From Planctomycetota bacterium (GTDB taxonomy: Bacteria > Planctomycetota > Planctomycetia > Pirellulales > Pirellulaceae): a stretch of 64,000 nt of DNA. The notes under the pieces are model-generated. The model was not told where the DNA came from. It was given only the letters and a program-made list of their open reading frames with translations, and searched no databases. Both the position numbers and the translations under genes were made by a program. The stretch spans positions 1 to 64,000 of the forward strand of contig JAPLNM010000129.1 in NCBI GenBank assembly GCA_026692845.1, given 5' to 3'. Of this stretch, positions 54,669 through 63,769 are shown piece after piece (position 1 is the stretch's first letter; each line of letters begins with the position of its first letter).

Positions 54669-54788
54669 AGAATCTTAAGATAAAAACGTAGGACAATGGA
54701 TATGCAAAAGAGAGATAGCACGCCATCCGGGAATTTGAAGGTAACCTAACGGCCCATTGCAGTCAATCACTCCTTTGTTTTTCGATCG

Positions 54789-55727
54789 CTAGCCTTTGCT
54801 GCAAATTCCTAGGACCATTCCCTCATCGAGGTCAAAACGGCTTGCTGGTTCCAAATACCCCCTTCGGAGCAATGCGAGGCCTACCCAGAGCGGCTTGTCG
54901 TTTGGACTCGAGCCGGACTGCGTTGCCGAAGTGATCGAGCCGATCGATTTTCCGTTGAGCAGCAACTCCGTTGGTCTGTGAAATTCCCAAGCCGAGTCGG
55001 TCTGGAGTTCGATCCGTACGAGTTGTTTCTGGACCTGTCCCAATGCATCGAGCCTCGCTACGGTTTCTTGGCCCAAGTAGCATCCTTTGTTGAACGAAAT
55101 GGCCCGCGCGTCGATGCCGATCTCCTGTGGCAAATTCCGCTCGTCGATATCGACGCCATACCAAGGCCAAAAGCTTTGGATCCGCAGCAACTCCCAGTCT
55201 GTTCGCTCTTGCGTATCACTGGGTTGACAAAGGCTTGCCAAATGGGCGACCTCTGGACTCTGGGTTCCTGTTGTTGCCAAGACCAGCAGCGTTCTGGGCC
55301 CGAGCCATGGGACCGACACGATGACGGCTTGTTTTCCGAACCCATCCGAGCAGCCCTTGGCATCGAGCAACGCTGCGCTATGCGTTTGCAACCACGAGGA
55401 ATCGGGACTGAGTAGGTAGGCCTGAAACTCTTCGGAGGCGTCGCGGACGACCGCATCCTCGCGGATGATGTAGCGATCGATATGAGGGACCAATCGCTGG
55501 GCTTGCCCAGGCGACGAGATCCACAGCGTACGCGAATCGAGGCAAGCGACAACGCCATGCGAGATCGTCCGACCTTTGACGTCGAGCATGAAAGTTTCCT
55601 TGCTCTGCCCGGGCTCTAAGGCGCGTAGATCTTGGGTACACAGGTTGTTGAGGATCTTGTTGCGATCCACACCGGTCAATTCGATGACGGTCAGTTGACC
55701 GATGGAAAACCCTTCAGCAAGACTCAT
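54789..55727 (-). CDS. ygfZ: YgfZ-like folate-binding protein
   Basis: 312 residues. VDRNKILNNLCTQDLRALEPGQ and FMLDVKGRTISHGVV belong to the GcvT-like fold, and ISFNKGCYLGQETVARLDALG contains the diagnostic KGCYxGQE motif of YgfZ/Iba57. These proteins bind folate and help assemble or repair iron-sulfur clusters in enzymes such as radical-SAM proteins. The gene lies 6 bases after ychF on the same strand. Confidence 0.92.
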   Translation of the reverse strand: MSLAEGFSIGQLTVIELTGVDRNKILNNLCTQDLRALEPGQSKETFMLDVKGRTISHGVVACLDSRTLWISSPGQAQRLVPHIDRYIIREDAVVRDASEEFQAYLLSPDSSWLQTHSAALLDAKGCSDGFGKQAVIVSVPWLGPRTLLVLATTGTQSPEVAHLASLCQPSDTQERTDWELLRIQSFWPWYGVDIDERNLPQEIGIDARAISFNKGCYLGQETVARLDALGQVQKQLVRIELQTDSAWEFHRPTELLLNGKSIGSITSATQSGSSPNDKPLWVGLALLRRGYLEPASRFDLDEGMVLGICSKG

Positions 55728-55733
55728 AGGTTT

Positions 55734-56825
55734 TCAGACGTTGAATAGGAAGTGGCAGATATCTCCGTCCTGCATGATATAGCTCTTTCCTTCGGTCCGC
55801 ATCTTGCCGTTGGCACGGATTTCCTTTTCGTTGCTGAATTTTTCTAAATCCTCCAGCGCGTAGCACTCGCAACGGATGAAACCTCGTTCGAAGTCGGTGT
55901 GGATAACACCGGCGGCTTGGGGTGCGGTAGCACCGATGGGGATGGTCCAAGCTCGGATTTCTTTTTCACCGGCAGTGAAATAGCTTTGGAGTCCGAGGGT
56001 CTTGTAGGTTTGCCTAGCGACCGCCTGCAAGGCGGGTTCTTCGAGGCCTACTGCAGAGAGCATCTCGCTGCGATCGGGGTCCTCGAGTTCGGCGATTTCC
56101 GATTCGAGTTTGGCACATACAGGGACGACCAACGCTCCTTTCTTTGCCGCGAGCTCTCGGACGCGTTGGACCATGGGCCCTTGTCCATGCAGATCGCTTT
56201 CGTCGACGTTGGCGATGTAGAGGATAGGTTTGGCCGTCATGAGTCCGAAGCTGCGTATCGCCTTGGACTCTGTTTCATCGAGTTGGAGTGAGCGCAAGGG
56301 TTGTTCGGAGTTGAGGTGCTCTAAGCATTTTTGCATTACTCCAACGCGAAATTTGGCTTCTTTATCCCCAGTTCGCGCGGCGCGTTCGGCTTTGGGAATC
56401 GCCGTCTCGACGCTTTGGATATCGGAAAAGAGCAATTCCATTTCGATCGTTTCCATATCGGAAACCGGATCGATTTTACCGGCCACGTGGGTCACATCGG
56501 GATCTTCAAAGCATCGGACAACTTGCAAGATTGCATCGACCTCTCGAATGTGGCTTAGGAATTTATTCCCTAGCCCTTCTCCTTCGCTGGCTCCTTTGAC
56601 GATCCCGGCGATATCGACCAATTTGAACATCGCGGGGATGATCTTTTGGGTTTTGATAAAGTGCTCGATTCGACGGAGCCTAGCGTCGGGGATGCTGACA
56701 ATCCCCTCGTTGGGCTCGATCGTGCAAAACGGATAATTCGCAGCTTGTGCCCCCTGCGATCCGGTCAAGGCGTTGAACAAAGTGCTTTTTCCGACGTTGG
56801 GCAAACCTACAATTCCAGCTTCCAT
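55734..56825 (-). CDS. ychF: Ribosome-binding ATPase YchF
   Basis: 363 residues, the usual size. [35 protein letters not shown] is the P-loop of the Obg/YchF family; the non-canonical nucleotide motif [12 protein letters not shown] replaces the guanine-specific NKxD, consistent with ATP use. The C-terminal TGS domain [14 protein letters not shown], then [14 protein letters not shown], is complete. It binds ribosomes and is involved in translational stress responses. Middle gene of lysS-ychF-ygfZ. Confidence 0.95.
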   Translation of the reverse strand: MEAGIVGLPNVGKSTLFNALTGSQGAQAANYPFCTIEPNEGIVSIPDARLRRIEHFIKTQKIIPAMFKLVDIAGIVKGASEGEGLGNKFLSHIREVDAILQVVRCFEDPDVTHVAGKIDPVSDMETIEMELLFSDIQSVETAIPKAERAARTGDKEAKFRVGVMQKCLEHLNSEQPLRSLQLDETESKAIRSFGLMTAKPILYIANVDESDLHGQGPMVQRVRELAAKKGALVVPVCAKLESEIAELEDPDRSEMLSAVGLEEPALQAVARQTYKTLGLQSYFTAGEKEIRAWTIPIGATAPQAAGVIHTDFERGFIRCECYALEDLEKFSNEKEIRANGKMRTEGKSYIMQDGDICHFLFNV

Positions 56826-56888
56826 CGACTTATCTTCCTGTTACCAATCGGTTTCCAATTTGCTGTTTCGTTCGACTTAGGATTCGAC

Positions 56889-58520
56889 TCAGGATTCATG
56901 CCGCAGCAGCGGGAAAAGAATCACGTCGCGGATGCTTCGTGAGTTCGTCAAGAGCATCACCAATCGATCGATTCCGATCCCTAGTCCACCTGCCGGGGGC
57001 ATACCGTATCTCAAGGCTCGGATAAAATCGCTATCCATCTTTGCCATCGAGTCTTCCTCGGGCATTCCCTCTAGCTGGGTCTTGAAGAGCGATTCCTGAA
57101 GGATCGGGTCGTTCAGCTCGGTATAAGCGTTTGCGAGTTCCATACCGTGGATGAAAAGCTCGAATCGCTCGGCGATATTGGGGTTCGTGGCGCTACGCTT
57201 CGTCAACGGGCAAAGGCTAGCAGGGTAGTCGGTTACAAAAATAGGACCCACCAGGGCGTCTTCGACTTTTTCCTCGAAGACCTCGCTGACGACCACGTCG
57301 GGATGCTTGCCCTGAGGATCCAAGCCAATCGCTTTAGCTAGTTTGGCGATTCCTTCGGTATCGTCGATCTTCAGTCCGGTGTGCTCTTGGAATAGCTCGG
57401 AGTAGGTTTTCCTTGCAAACGGAGGGGTAAAGTCAATCGCAAGATCGCCCCACATCAACTGGTAGCCTTGGCCGGTCGCCTCGATCGCTTCGACGATGAT
57501 TTGCTGGGTCAGATCCATCATGATTTTGTAGTCGGCATAAGCCCAATACAGTTCGATCATGGTGAACTCCGGGTTGTGCTTTGGGCTGATCCCTTCGTTG
57601 CGGTAGACTCGACCTATTTCGTAAACTCGCTCGATCCCGCCGACCATGAGCCGCTTTAAATGCAGTTCCAGGGCAATTCGCAGCACAAGCTTCATGTCCA
57701 AGGCGTTGTGGTGGGTCTGGAACGGTTTGGCGGCCGCTCCACCGGCGATCGTGTGGAGGGTTGGACCTTCGACCTCCACAAACGCATGCTTGGATAGCGT
57801 TTTGCGGATCGATTGGATGATTTTGGTTCGATTCAAAAACGTATGGAGCGACTCGGGGTTGTATGTCAGATCGACATAACGCATACGCTGTCGCAACTCT
57901 GGGTCTTGCAAGCCAGCATGCTTCTCGGGCGGTGGCTCAAGCGTCTTGGTCATGTAGTGAAGCTTCGATGCCAACACCGTCAACTCACCGGTGTTGGTCC
58001 GTCCAAGACGTCCGTCGACGCCGATCAAATCTCCAAAATCCAAAAGCTTCGTCAGCTCGAAATCTTCGTCCGGAAGATACCCCTTGGGGATCATCACTTG
58101 GATGTCACCGGTCAAGTCGCGGATGTTCAAGAAAACCAACTTGCCAGCCGTCCGCATCAGAAGAATTCGACCCGCGATGCGTACCAAAGGTCCAACTTCC
58201 TCGCCCTCTCCCTGCTGGGTCTTCCATGCCCGGTAATCGACCTGGGCCGGGCCATCGAAGTCGGGCAACTCGACGAGCGAACCGTCCTGTTTCTTGAATT
58301 GGACTTCAGGGGCTTTGGCCCGGACCGCATCGATGAAAAGGCGTTGGTCGAACCGATGACCCCAAGGGTCGATTCCCATGGCCTCGATCTTTTTGAGCTT
58401 TTCCAGCCGCGCTGCTTGATGCACCCCTAGTTCAGGTGAATTTCGGTCAGGTGAATTTCGGTCAGGTGAATTTCGTTCAGGAGAATTTTGCGAGCCAGAA
58501 TCGGACTTCGAGTCAGACAT
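56889..58520 (-). CDS. lysS: Lysyl-tRNA synthetase, class II
   Basis: 543 residues. The OB-fold anticodon part contains GRILLMRTAGKLVFLNIRDL; motif 2 appears as VYRNEGISPKHNPEFTMIEL, and motif 3 as GMPPAGGLGIGIDRLVMLLT. It charges tRNA-Lys in the cytoplasm. The length is above the usual 500 because of an N-terminal extension of about 35 residues, MSDSKSDSGSQNSPERNSPD and so on, made from a four-fold NSP[ED]R repeat. ychF and ygfZ follow on the same strand. Confidence 0.94.
   Translation of the reverse strand: MSDSKSDSGSQNSPERNSPDRNSPDRNSPELGVHQAARLEKLKKIEAMGIDPWGHRFDQRLFIDAVRAKAPEVQFKKQDGSLVELPDFDGPAQVDYRAWKTQQGEGEEVGPLVRIAGRILLMRTAGKLVFLNIRDLTGDIQVMIPKGYLPDEDFELTKLLDFGDLIGVDGRLGRTNTGELTVLASKLHYMTKTLEPPPEKHAGLQDPELRQRMRYVDLTYNPESLHTFLNRTKIIQSIRKTLSKHAFVEVEGPTLHTIAGGAAAKPFQTHHNALDMKLVLRIALELHLKRLMVGGIERVYEIGRVYRNEGISPKHNPEFTMIELYWAYADYKIMMDLTQQIIVEAIEATGQGYQLMWGDLAIDFTPPFARKTYSELFQEHTGLKIDDTEGIAKLAKAIGLDPQGKHPDVVVSEVFEEKVEDALVGPIFVTDYPASLCPLTKRSATNPNIAERFELFIHGMELANAYTELNDPILQESLFKTQLEGMPEEDSMAKMDSDFIRALRYGMPPAGGLGIGIDRLVMLLTNSRSIRDVILFPLLRHES
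58432..58491 (-). repeat. Four 15-base tandem repeats in the 5' end of lysS
   Basis: The plus-strand unit TCAGGTGAATTTCGG is found twice exactly, once with one change (58462-58476) and once degenerate (58477-58491). On the coding strand it encodes NSPER, NSPDR, NSPDR, NSPEL ahead of the conserved synthetase body. Confidence 0.9.
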
Positions 58521-58651
58521 TGTCTAAAATCCGTGGGAGGTTGAAAACCGAAAACCCGAGATTGTACGGGTTTACCCGGGAAAACCAAGCTCATTCGTAG
58601 ACGCTCTGACCTTACACTTGCCTACCGGCCGAGAAAACCGGCCGAGAAACA

Positions 58652-60001
58652 ATGGATTTATTTTCAAAAGTCGAGGAAGCCAACCGCCAAAGCGCCCAGC
58701 CTTTGGCTGCACGAATGCGGCCGGCAACCCTCGACCAAATGGTCGGACAGTCCCATATTCTGGCTCCCGGAAAGCTCCTGAGGCGACTGGTCGAAGCCCG
58801 TCGCGTCCAGTCGCTGCTGTTTTACGGCCCCCCCGGGACCGGAAAGACGACTCTGGCTCGACTCATCGCCGCAGAGACCCAAGCCGCCTTTCGACAAATC
58901 AATGCCGTGACCAGTGGGATCAAGGAATTGCGAGAAGCGCTCGACTGGGCACGCAGCGAACTGAGCGTCACGGGGTCTAGGCCGATTTTGTTTATCGACG
59001 AAATCCACCGCTTCAACCGCTCCCAGCAAGACGCCTTATTGCCTGACGTCGAATCGGGCACGATCGCTTTGGTCGGCGCGACGACCAGCAACCCGTTCTT
59101 TGCCGTCAACGGTGCTTTGCTAAGCCGCTCTCAGGTCTTCGAACTGCACCCGCTGTCGGATACGGAATTGCTCGGGCTGCTGCGCCGGGCTATCGCAGAT
59201 TCCCAAGCTGGCTTTGGGCGTTATGCGATCCAGGTCGACGACCGAGCCTTGCTCTACTGCGCCAGGATTGCCGAGGGAGACGCACGCCGCGCTCTGAACG
59301 CTTTAGAAATTGCAGTCCTGTCCTCGAATCGACTCCCGATCGAACTGACCGTTGAGCTGATGCAAGAGAGTATGCAGAAAAAGATTCTCCAGTTCGATCC
59401 CACCGGAGACCAACACTACGATATGGCTAGCGCTCTGATCAAAAGCCTTAGAGGATCCGATGCCGACGCTGCTTTGTACTGGCTTGCACGCGCGATCGAA
59501 AGCGGTGAGGAAATCCGATTCCTGACACGAAGACTCGTGATCTTTGCCAGCGAAGACATCGGCAATGCCGACCCCCATGCGTTGAGTCTTGCCGTCGCGA
59601 CGATGCAAGCCTGCGAATTCGTCGGACTCCCAGAATGCCAGTTGAATCTATCCCAAGCGGTGATTTACTTGGCCCTTGCTCCGAAAAGCAATTCCGCCAC
59701 GACGGCCATCATGGCCGCTCGCCATGAAGTCCAACAAGGGAATTTGATCCCTGTTCCAATCCACCTGCGCGATGGCCACTATGCGGGCTCCAAGCAGCTA
59801 GGCCACGGGGTCGGATACCAATATTCCCACAATGCGCCCGATGGCATTGCCTCCCAAGACTACTTGGGCGTCGATCGGCAGTTCTATCATCCGGTCGAAC
59901 GCGGCGCGGAGATCGAACTAGCGGGCCGCTATGAGGAGATTCGAAACAAACTCAAACCGACTTCCGAACGTCCCGATTCTTCGATGGAGAGCAAACCATG
60001 A
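58652..60001 (+). CDS. rarA: Replication-associated recombination protein A (RarA/MgsA)
   Basis: 449 residues. QPLAARMRPATLDQMVGQSH, LLFYGPPGTGKTTLARLIAA (Walker A), ILFIDEIHRFNRSQQDALLP (Walker B) and VGATTSNPFFAVNGALLSRS (sensor) give the AAA+ core. The C-terminal RarA domain contains GSDADAALYWLARAIESGEE, SEDIGNADPHALSL and GYQYSHNAPDGIASQDYL. It acts as a tetramer at stalled replication forks. It diverges from lysS across 131 bases, and its stop overlaps the next start (ATGA). Confidence 0.93.
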   Translation: MDLFSKVEEANRQSAQPLAARMRPATLDQMVGQSHILAPGKLLRRLVEARRVQSLLFYGPPGTGKTTLARLIAAETQAAFRQINAVTSGIKELREALDWARSELSVTGSRPILFIDEIHRFNRSQQDALLPDVESGTIALVGATTSNPFFAVNGALLSRSQVFELHPLSDTELLGLLRRAIADSQAGFGRYAIQVDDRALLYCARIAEGDARRALNALEIAVLSSNRLPIELTVELMQESMQKKILQFDPTGDQHYDMASALIKSLRGSDADAALYWLARAIESGEEIRFLTRRLVIFASEDIGNADPHALSLAVATMQACEFVGLPECQLNLSQAVIYLALAPKSNSATTAIMAARHEVQQGNLIPVPIHLRDGHYAGSKQLGHGVGYQYSHNAPDGIASQDYLGVDRQFYHPVERGAEIELAGRYEEIRNKLKPTSERPDSSMESKP

Positions 60002-61371
60002 GTCCTTCTTGCCGTCGATGGCACTGGGTACCTAGGACCCTTTTTTGGGCTTCGCTGGCATGCTTGTCCAGCTCGGTTCTGTGGGCCCAAATCCAAGAGC
60101 CAGCTGAAGTTCCAACTCAAGTGCCAGCCCAAGTGCCTCCGGGGAACATCTCGCTTAGGGAACGGATCGAATCGCTGTGCAAAGCGCTCGATGCCGACAA
60201 GGAAGATCAACGCGATAGCGCTGAAAAAGCACTGCTCGAAATCGGTCCCGATGCGCTCGAATTCCTCCCGCTACTCGACGACTTGGCCTCCGAGGAGTGG
60301 ACCATGCGCATCGAAAGGATTCGAGCTCGATTCATCCAGGACTCCGCCTTCGATTTCCATGAACCGGCCATGGTCAACCTCCAAGGAAATCTGAGCGTTT
60401 TCGAAGCCCTCGAAACGATCCAGAAACAAACTCGCAACCCCATCGGTCTCGACGCGTTTCGACGCCAAGACGCATTTCAAGAGAAGTTCGATTTCAACAT
60501 CCAAGGAGTGACCTTCTGGGAAGCCATCGACGAAGTGCTCGGAAAAATCGGCTGGCAGATTGCCCCCAAAGACGGCGCTGGTTTGGCGTTGGGACCGAAG
60601 TTCGTGATCCCAGAGGATCAATCCGAATTGCTCAAAGACTTGTCCAGCGAACCTCTGCCGGCAATCTACATCGGCATCCTCCGCATGCAACCGATTTCCC
60701 TGAGCAAGTCGATGAACTTTCTGGACCCCTTGCAAAGCACCGCCACGTTGGAATTCTCTTTGCACTGGGAACCCCGTTTCCATCCCGTCTTCGTCCGCTT
60801 CCCTATGGACAAATTGGTGGTCCGTACCGACGAGAGTCAATTGCTGCTGGTTCCGAAAGATCAGTCCAGTGAGTATGTTCCCTCGGGCTCCCAAATGATC
60901 ACCTCGATGCGTGTGATCAAACCGACACCATCAGCGTTGAAGATCGGATCCTGGAAAGGGGAACTGCAGATCGCCATACCGGGCCGACTTGCGACGATCG
61001 AATTCAACTCCCCAACGGAAAGCAGCGGTAAAACGCTTACCACCGGCGACATGAAGGTCGTGCTTGAGTCGGCTCGAAAGAATCGGGATTTGCAAGAGAT
61101 CCAAATCGGCGTATCGTTAGCCAACCAGCCCTCAAGCGATGTGCTCCAAGGCTGGATCGCCCTGACAGATGCCTACCTTTTGGACAAAGATGGGAAAAAG
61201 GTCGAACATGCCGGTTGGGCAACCACCAGACTTACCAAAAACGACATCGGCCTGAGTTATCTCTTCGATATCGAGGAAGACCTCAGCCAGTACCGTTTCG
61301 TCTACAAGGCTCCAGATTCGGTTATCCTCCAGACGGTCGACTACGAATTCAGTAACATTCCTTTCCCCTGA
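59998..61371 (+). CDS. Secreted protein of unknown function
   Basis: 457 residues. The first 30 residues (WVPRTLFWASLACLSSSVLWA) form a signal peptide. Then a short 12-base repeat encodes EVPTQVPAQVPPG. Residues 50-110 (SLRERIESLCKALDADKEDQ...) read as a HEAT-like helical pair, followed by beta-rich segments with NLQGNLSVFEALETIQKQTR and GVTFWEAIDEVLGKIGWQI, a fold seen in secretin-type N-terminal domains. No enzyme motif found. The ATG overlaps the rarA stop by four bases, so it is translationally coupled. Confidence 0.7.
   Translation: MSPSCRRWHWVPRTLFWASLACLSSSVLWAQIQEPAEVPTQVPAQVPPGNISLRERIESLCKALDADKEDQRDSAEKALLEIGPDALEFLPLLDDLASEEWTMRIERIRARFIQDSAFDFHEPAMVNLQGNLSVFEALETIQKQTRNPIGLDAFRRQDAFQEKFDFNIQGVTFWEAIDEVLGKIGWQIAPKDGAGLALGPKFVIPEDQSELLKDLSSEPLPAIYIGILRMQPISLSKSMNFLDPLQSTATLEFSLHWEPRFHPVFVRFPMDKLVVRTDESQLLLVPKDQSSEYVPSGSQMITSMRVIKPTPSALKIGSWKGELQIAIPGRLATIEFNSPTESSGKTLTTGDMKVVLESARKNRDLQEIQIGVSLANQPSSDVLQGWIALTDAYLLDKDGKKVEHAGWATTRLTKNDIGLSYLFDIEEDLSQYRFVYKAPDSVILQTVDYEFSNIPFP
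60109..60144 (+). repeat. Three imperfect 12-base repeats after the signal peptide
   Basis: GAAGTTCCAACT, CAAGTGCCAGCC and CAAGTGCCTCCG are head to tail, encoding EVPT, QVPA and QVPP just after the predicted signal peptide of the secreted protein. Confidence 0.6.
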
Positions 61372-61413
61372 GACATTGCTCCTCCTACTTTTGATCCACG
61401 AAACGGTTAGCAC

Positions 61414-62664
61414 ATGATCGATGCCCTTGCTTGGGACCCTGAGATGGAAAGCCCAGCGACGATCGCCATTCTCGGGGCAGGTCCGCTGGGGATCGAAACG
61501 GCCCTCTACGCACGCTTCCTGGGCTACCACGTCTCGATTTTTGAGACCCGACGCGTCGCACACCGGATGCTCGACTGGAACCTGCGACCCTTGGAGGAGC
61601 CTGCCAGCAACGTTACCACGAGTCTAGGGCTCGCAGCCCTACAGGCTCAGGATCCGACCTACCGGCCACCGGACCCGAGCCGAGTCTTCAACGGAAAACA
61701 GTACGCCGAAGAATACCTCTTGCCTCTAGCGAAAACCGACCTGCTCTTCGACGATATCCACTTCCTAAGCCCCGTGATCGATATCTCCCGTTTTCGTGTA
61801 GGAACTCAACCCCTCGCCGGACGCTTCGACGAGTATCCTTGGCAAGAACGTTGCAACGACGAATTCCGTATCTTGGTCGATGGCCGCCACCGGGGGACTT
61901 GGGTCTCGCGAGCCGATTGCATCATCGACTGCCGAGGCGATGGTACCCATCGCCTCGGGCTCGGTCCTGCCGGTGGACTGGCCATCGGTGAACTCGACGC
62001 GTGCAAGGCGTTTCTCGAGCATCTGCCAGACGATCGCAAATTCGATCCCAAAACGTACGATGCTCAAGCGATTCTCATCGTAGGTGCGACGCAGGATGCT
62101 TGTCGGACTCTGCGCGAATGCCTAGCCTATGCCCGCCACGAACGTCTGGTTTGGGTTCTGCCCCCGGCCCAAAGCGATGAAGCCGAATTCCTCGCAGACG
62201 CGAGGCTTGAATTGTCCCAACAGACCTCTCCGAGTTTCGTGATGATCGAAAGTTTAGGAGTCGAATCGATCAGCCCACAAGAAAACGGGGGATGGCAAGT
62301 CCGATTGCTCAAAGAGGACGACTCGAGCGTAGAACTCCAAGTCGATCGGATCGCAAGCAGGACCGACCCGCTGGAAACACTCCTTGGACCGACACTCCTT
62401 GCCTACAACCCCCAAGCATCCAGCTTCCTTGAGTCGGGTTTGCAGCAGTACGCTAGAGCGAATCCTTCGCAAGAAAAGTATCTTCGCTCCGCACGCGAGG
62501 TCCTAACGCCAGAACCCGGGTACTTTCGACTCCGGGCCGAGCGTCGGTGGGATGTCGCCTTCGAACGCCTCCGGAGCATCTTTGCCATTCTCGGAGGTCG
62601 CAGCGATTTGGACCTTTACGAAATCATGCGCAAGCAGCAATCGACGGCACCCGACGAAGCCTAA
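61414..62664 (+). CDS. FAD/NAD(P)-binding oxidoreductase-like protein
   Basis: 416 residues from ATG 61414. A Rossmann motif TIAILGAGPLGIETALYARFLGYHVSIFE (GxGxxG at about residues 22-27) is present near the N-terminus, and a second, looser one AILIVGATQDACRTLRECLA near 225. The region ADCIIDCRGDGTHRLGLGPAGGLAIGE resembles the returning FAD motif of the pyridine-nucleotide oxidoreductase class. I cannot name a substrate. Similar planctomycete proteins are annotated only as NAD(P)-binding. It follows the unknown secreted protein by 42 bases in the same direction. Confidence 0.72.
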   Translation: MIDALAWDPEMESPATIAILGAGPLGIETALYARFLGYHVSIFETRRVAHRMLDWNLRPLEEPASNVTTSLGLAALQAQDPTYRPPDPSRVFNGKQYAEEYLLPLAKTDLLFDDIHFLSPVIDISRFRVGTQPLAGRFDEYPWQERCNDEFRILVDGRHRGTWVSRADCIIDCRGDGTHRLGLGPAGGLAIGELDACKAFLEHLPDDRKFDPKTYDAQAILIVGATQDACRTLRECLAYARHERLVWVLPPAQSDEAEFLADARLELSQQTSPSFVMIESLGVESISPQENGGWQVRLLKEDDSSVELQVDRIASRTDPLETLLGPTLLAYNPQASSFLESGLQQYARANPSQEKYLRSAREVLTPEPGYFRLRAERRWDVAFERLRSIFAILGGRSDLDLYEIMRKQQSTAPDEA

Positions 62665-62665
62665 C

Positions 62666-63628
62666 TCACTCGTAGATTGGATAGTAGCAGCCGAAGGCTT
62701 GCTCACAGAAAGCGCCGGGATCATTGAAACGCTGTCCGCGATCGAACTGACCGATCGTGGCCATTTGCTGCTCGGTGAGTTCAAAGTCATGCAAACGGAG
62801 GTTTTCACCGAGTCGTTGGACCGTCTGGGTCTTGGGGATCACCGAAGTGCCACGCTGGATACCCCATCGTAGGACCACCTGGGCTGGCGTCCGTCCGACT
62901 TGTTGGGCAATCTTCTGAACGTCGGGTTGTTCCAAGACCGACTCGGAGGCCTTGGCCATCCCTAGCGAGACATAGGACGGTGCGCCAAGCGGACTAAAGG
63001 CCGTAAAGGCGATCTGCTCTTGTTGGCAGTAACGCAGGAGTTTCGTCTGCGTCAAATAAGGATGCGATTCGACTTGCAATACCCCCGGACGAATCCTGGC
63101 GTAGGACAACAGATCGCGGATCAGCGAGACACCAAAGTTGCTGACCCCTATGTTGCGAACCAGTCCAGCCTCGACAAGCCGTTCCATCGCTTCCCAGGTC
63201 TCGCCGATCGAGACAGGGTCTGGAATCATCTTCGGAGGGGCCGACTCGGGGTCGAAATACCAACCCGCAGGGTAGCGGTGTTCGAAGGGAACATATGCCA
63301 GTGCGATCGGGAAGTGGATCAGATACAAATCCAAATAGTCCAAACGCAGGTCCTTGAGACTCCTCTCACACGCGAGCCGAACGTGCTCTTTGCGGTGGAA
63401 GGTATTCCAAAGCTTGCTCGTGACCCAAAGCTCTTCGCGGCGACAGAGTCCATCCTGCAGGATCTTTTCTATCCCTTGTCCAACCTCCGGCTCATTGCCG
63501 TAATCCGAAGCGCAATCGAAGTGCCGATAACCGAGTTTGGCCGCCTGGACCGACAATTCTGCCGTCGATGCGTTGGGGATCTTCCAAAACCCTAATCCCA
63601 CCGAAGGTATGCAAAGTTGATTTTTCAT
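62666..63628 (-). CDS. Aldo/keto reductase, xylose-reductase-like
   Basis: 320 residues. SVGLGFWKIPNA, YRHFDCASDYGNEPEVGQGI with the catalytic Asp and Tyr, WVTSKLWNTFHR with the catalytic Lys and YLDLYLIHFPIAL with the His complete the AKR tetrad. GLVRNIGVSNFG and the C-terminal VIPKTQTVQRLGENL form the NADPH site. The long loop with YVPFEHRYPAGWYFDPES resembles D-xylose reductases. It reduces an aldose or other aldehyde with NADPH in the cytoplasm. The stop codon converges with the oxidoreductase stop with one base between them. Confidence 0.88.
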   Translation of the reverse strand: MKNQLCIPSVGLGFWKIPNASTAELSVQAAKLGYRHFDCASDYGNEPEVGQGIEKILQDGLCRREELWVTSKLWNTFHRKEHVRLACERSLKDLRLDYLDLYLIHFPIALAYVPFEHRYPAGWYFDPESAPPKMIPDPVSIGETWEAMERLVEAGLVRNIGVSNFGVSLIRDLLSYARIRPGVLQVESHPYLTQTKLLRYCQQEQIAFTAFSPLGAPSYVSLGMAKASESVLEQPDVQKIAQQVGRTPAQVVLRWGIQRGTSVIPKTQTVQRLGENLRLHDFELTEQQMATIGQFDRGQRFNDPGAFCEQAFGCYYPIYE

Positions 63629-63769
63629 AGTTTCTTGTACCGATGCAGGACGAATTCAGATGTTTCCCAAGGAAATCAAACCGGGCACAGAGCAAGCAGT
63701 ATTGCCTAGTGAGCCCGATTCGTTCAAGCTACTACTGGACTTGGATACCCCGTTTTTCGGAGAATCGTC

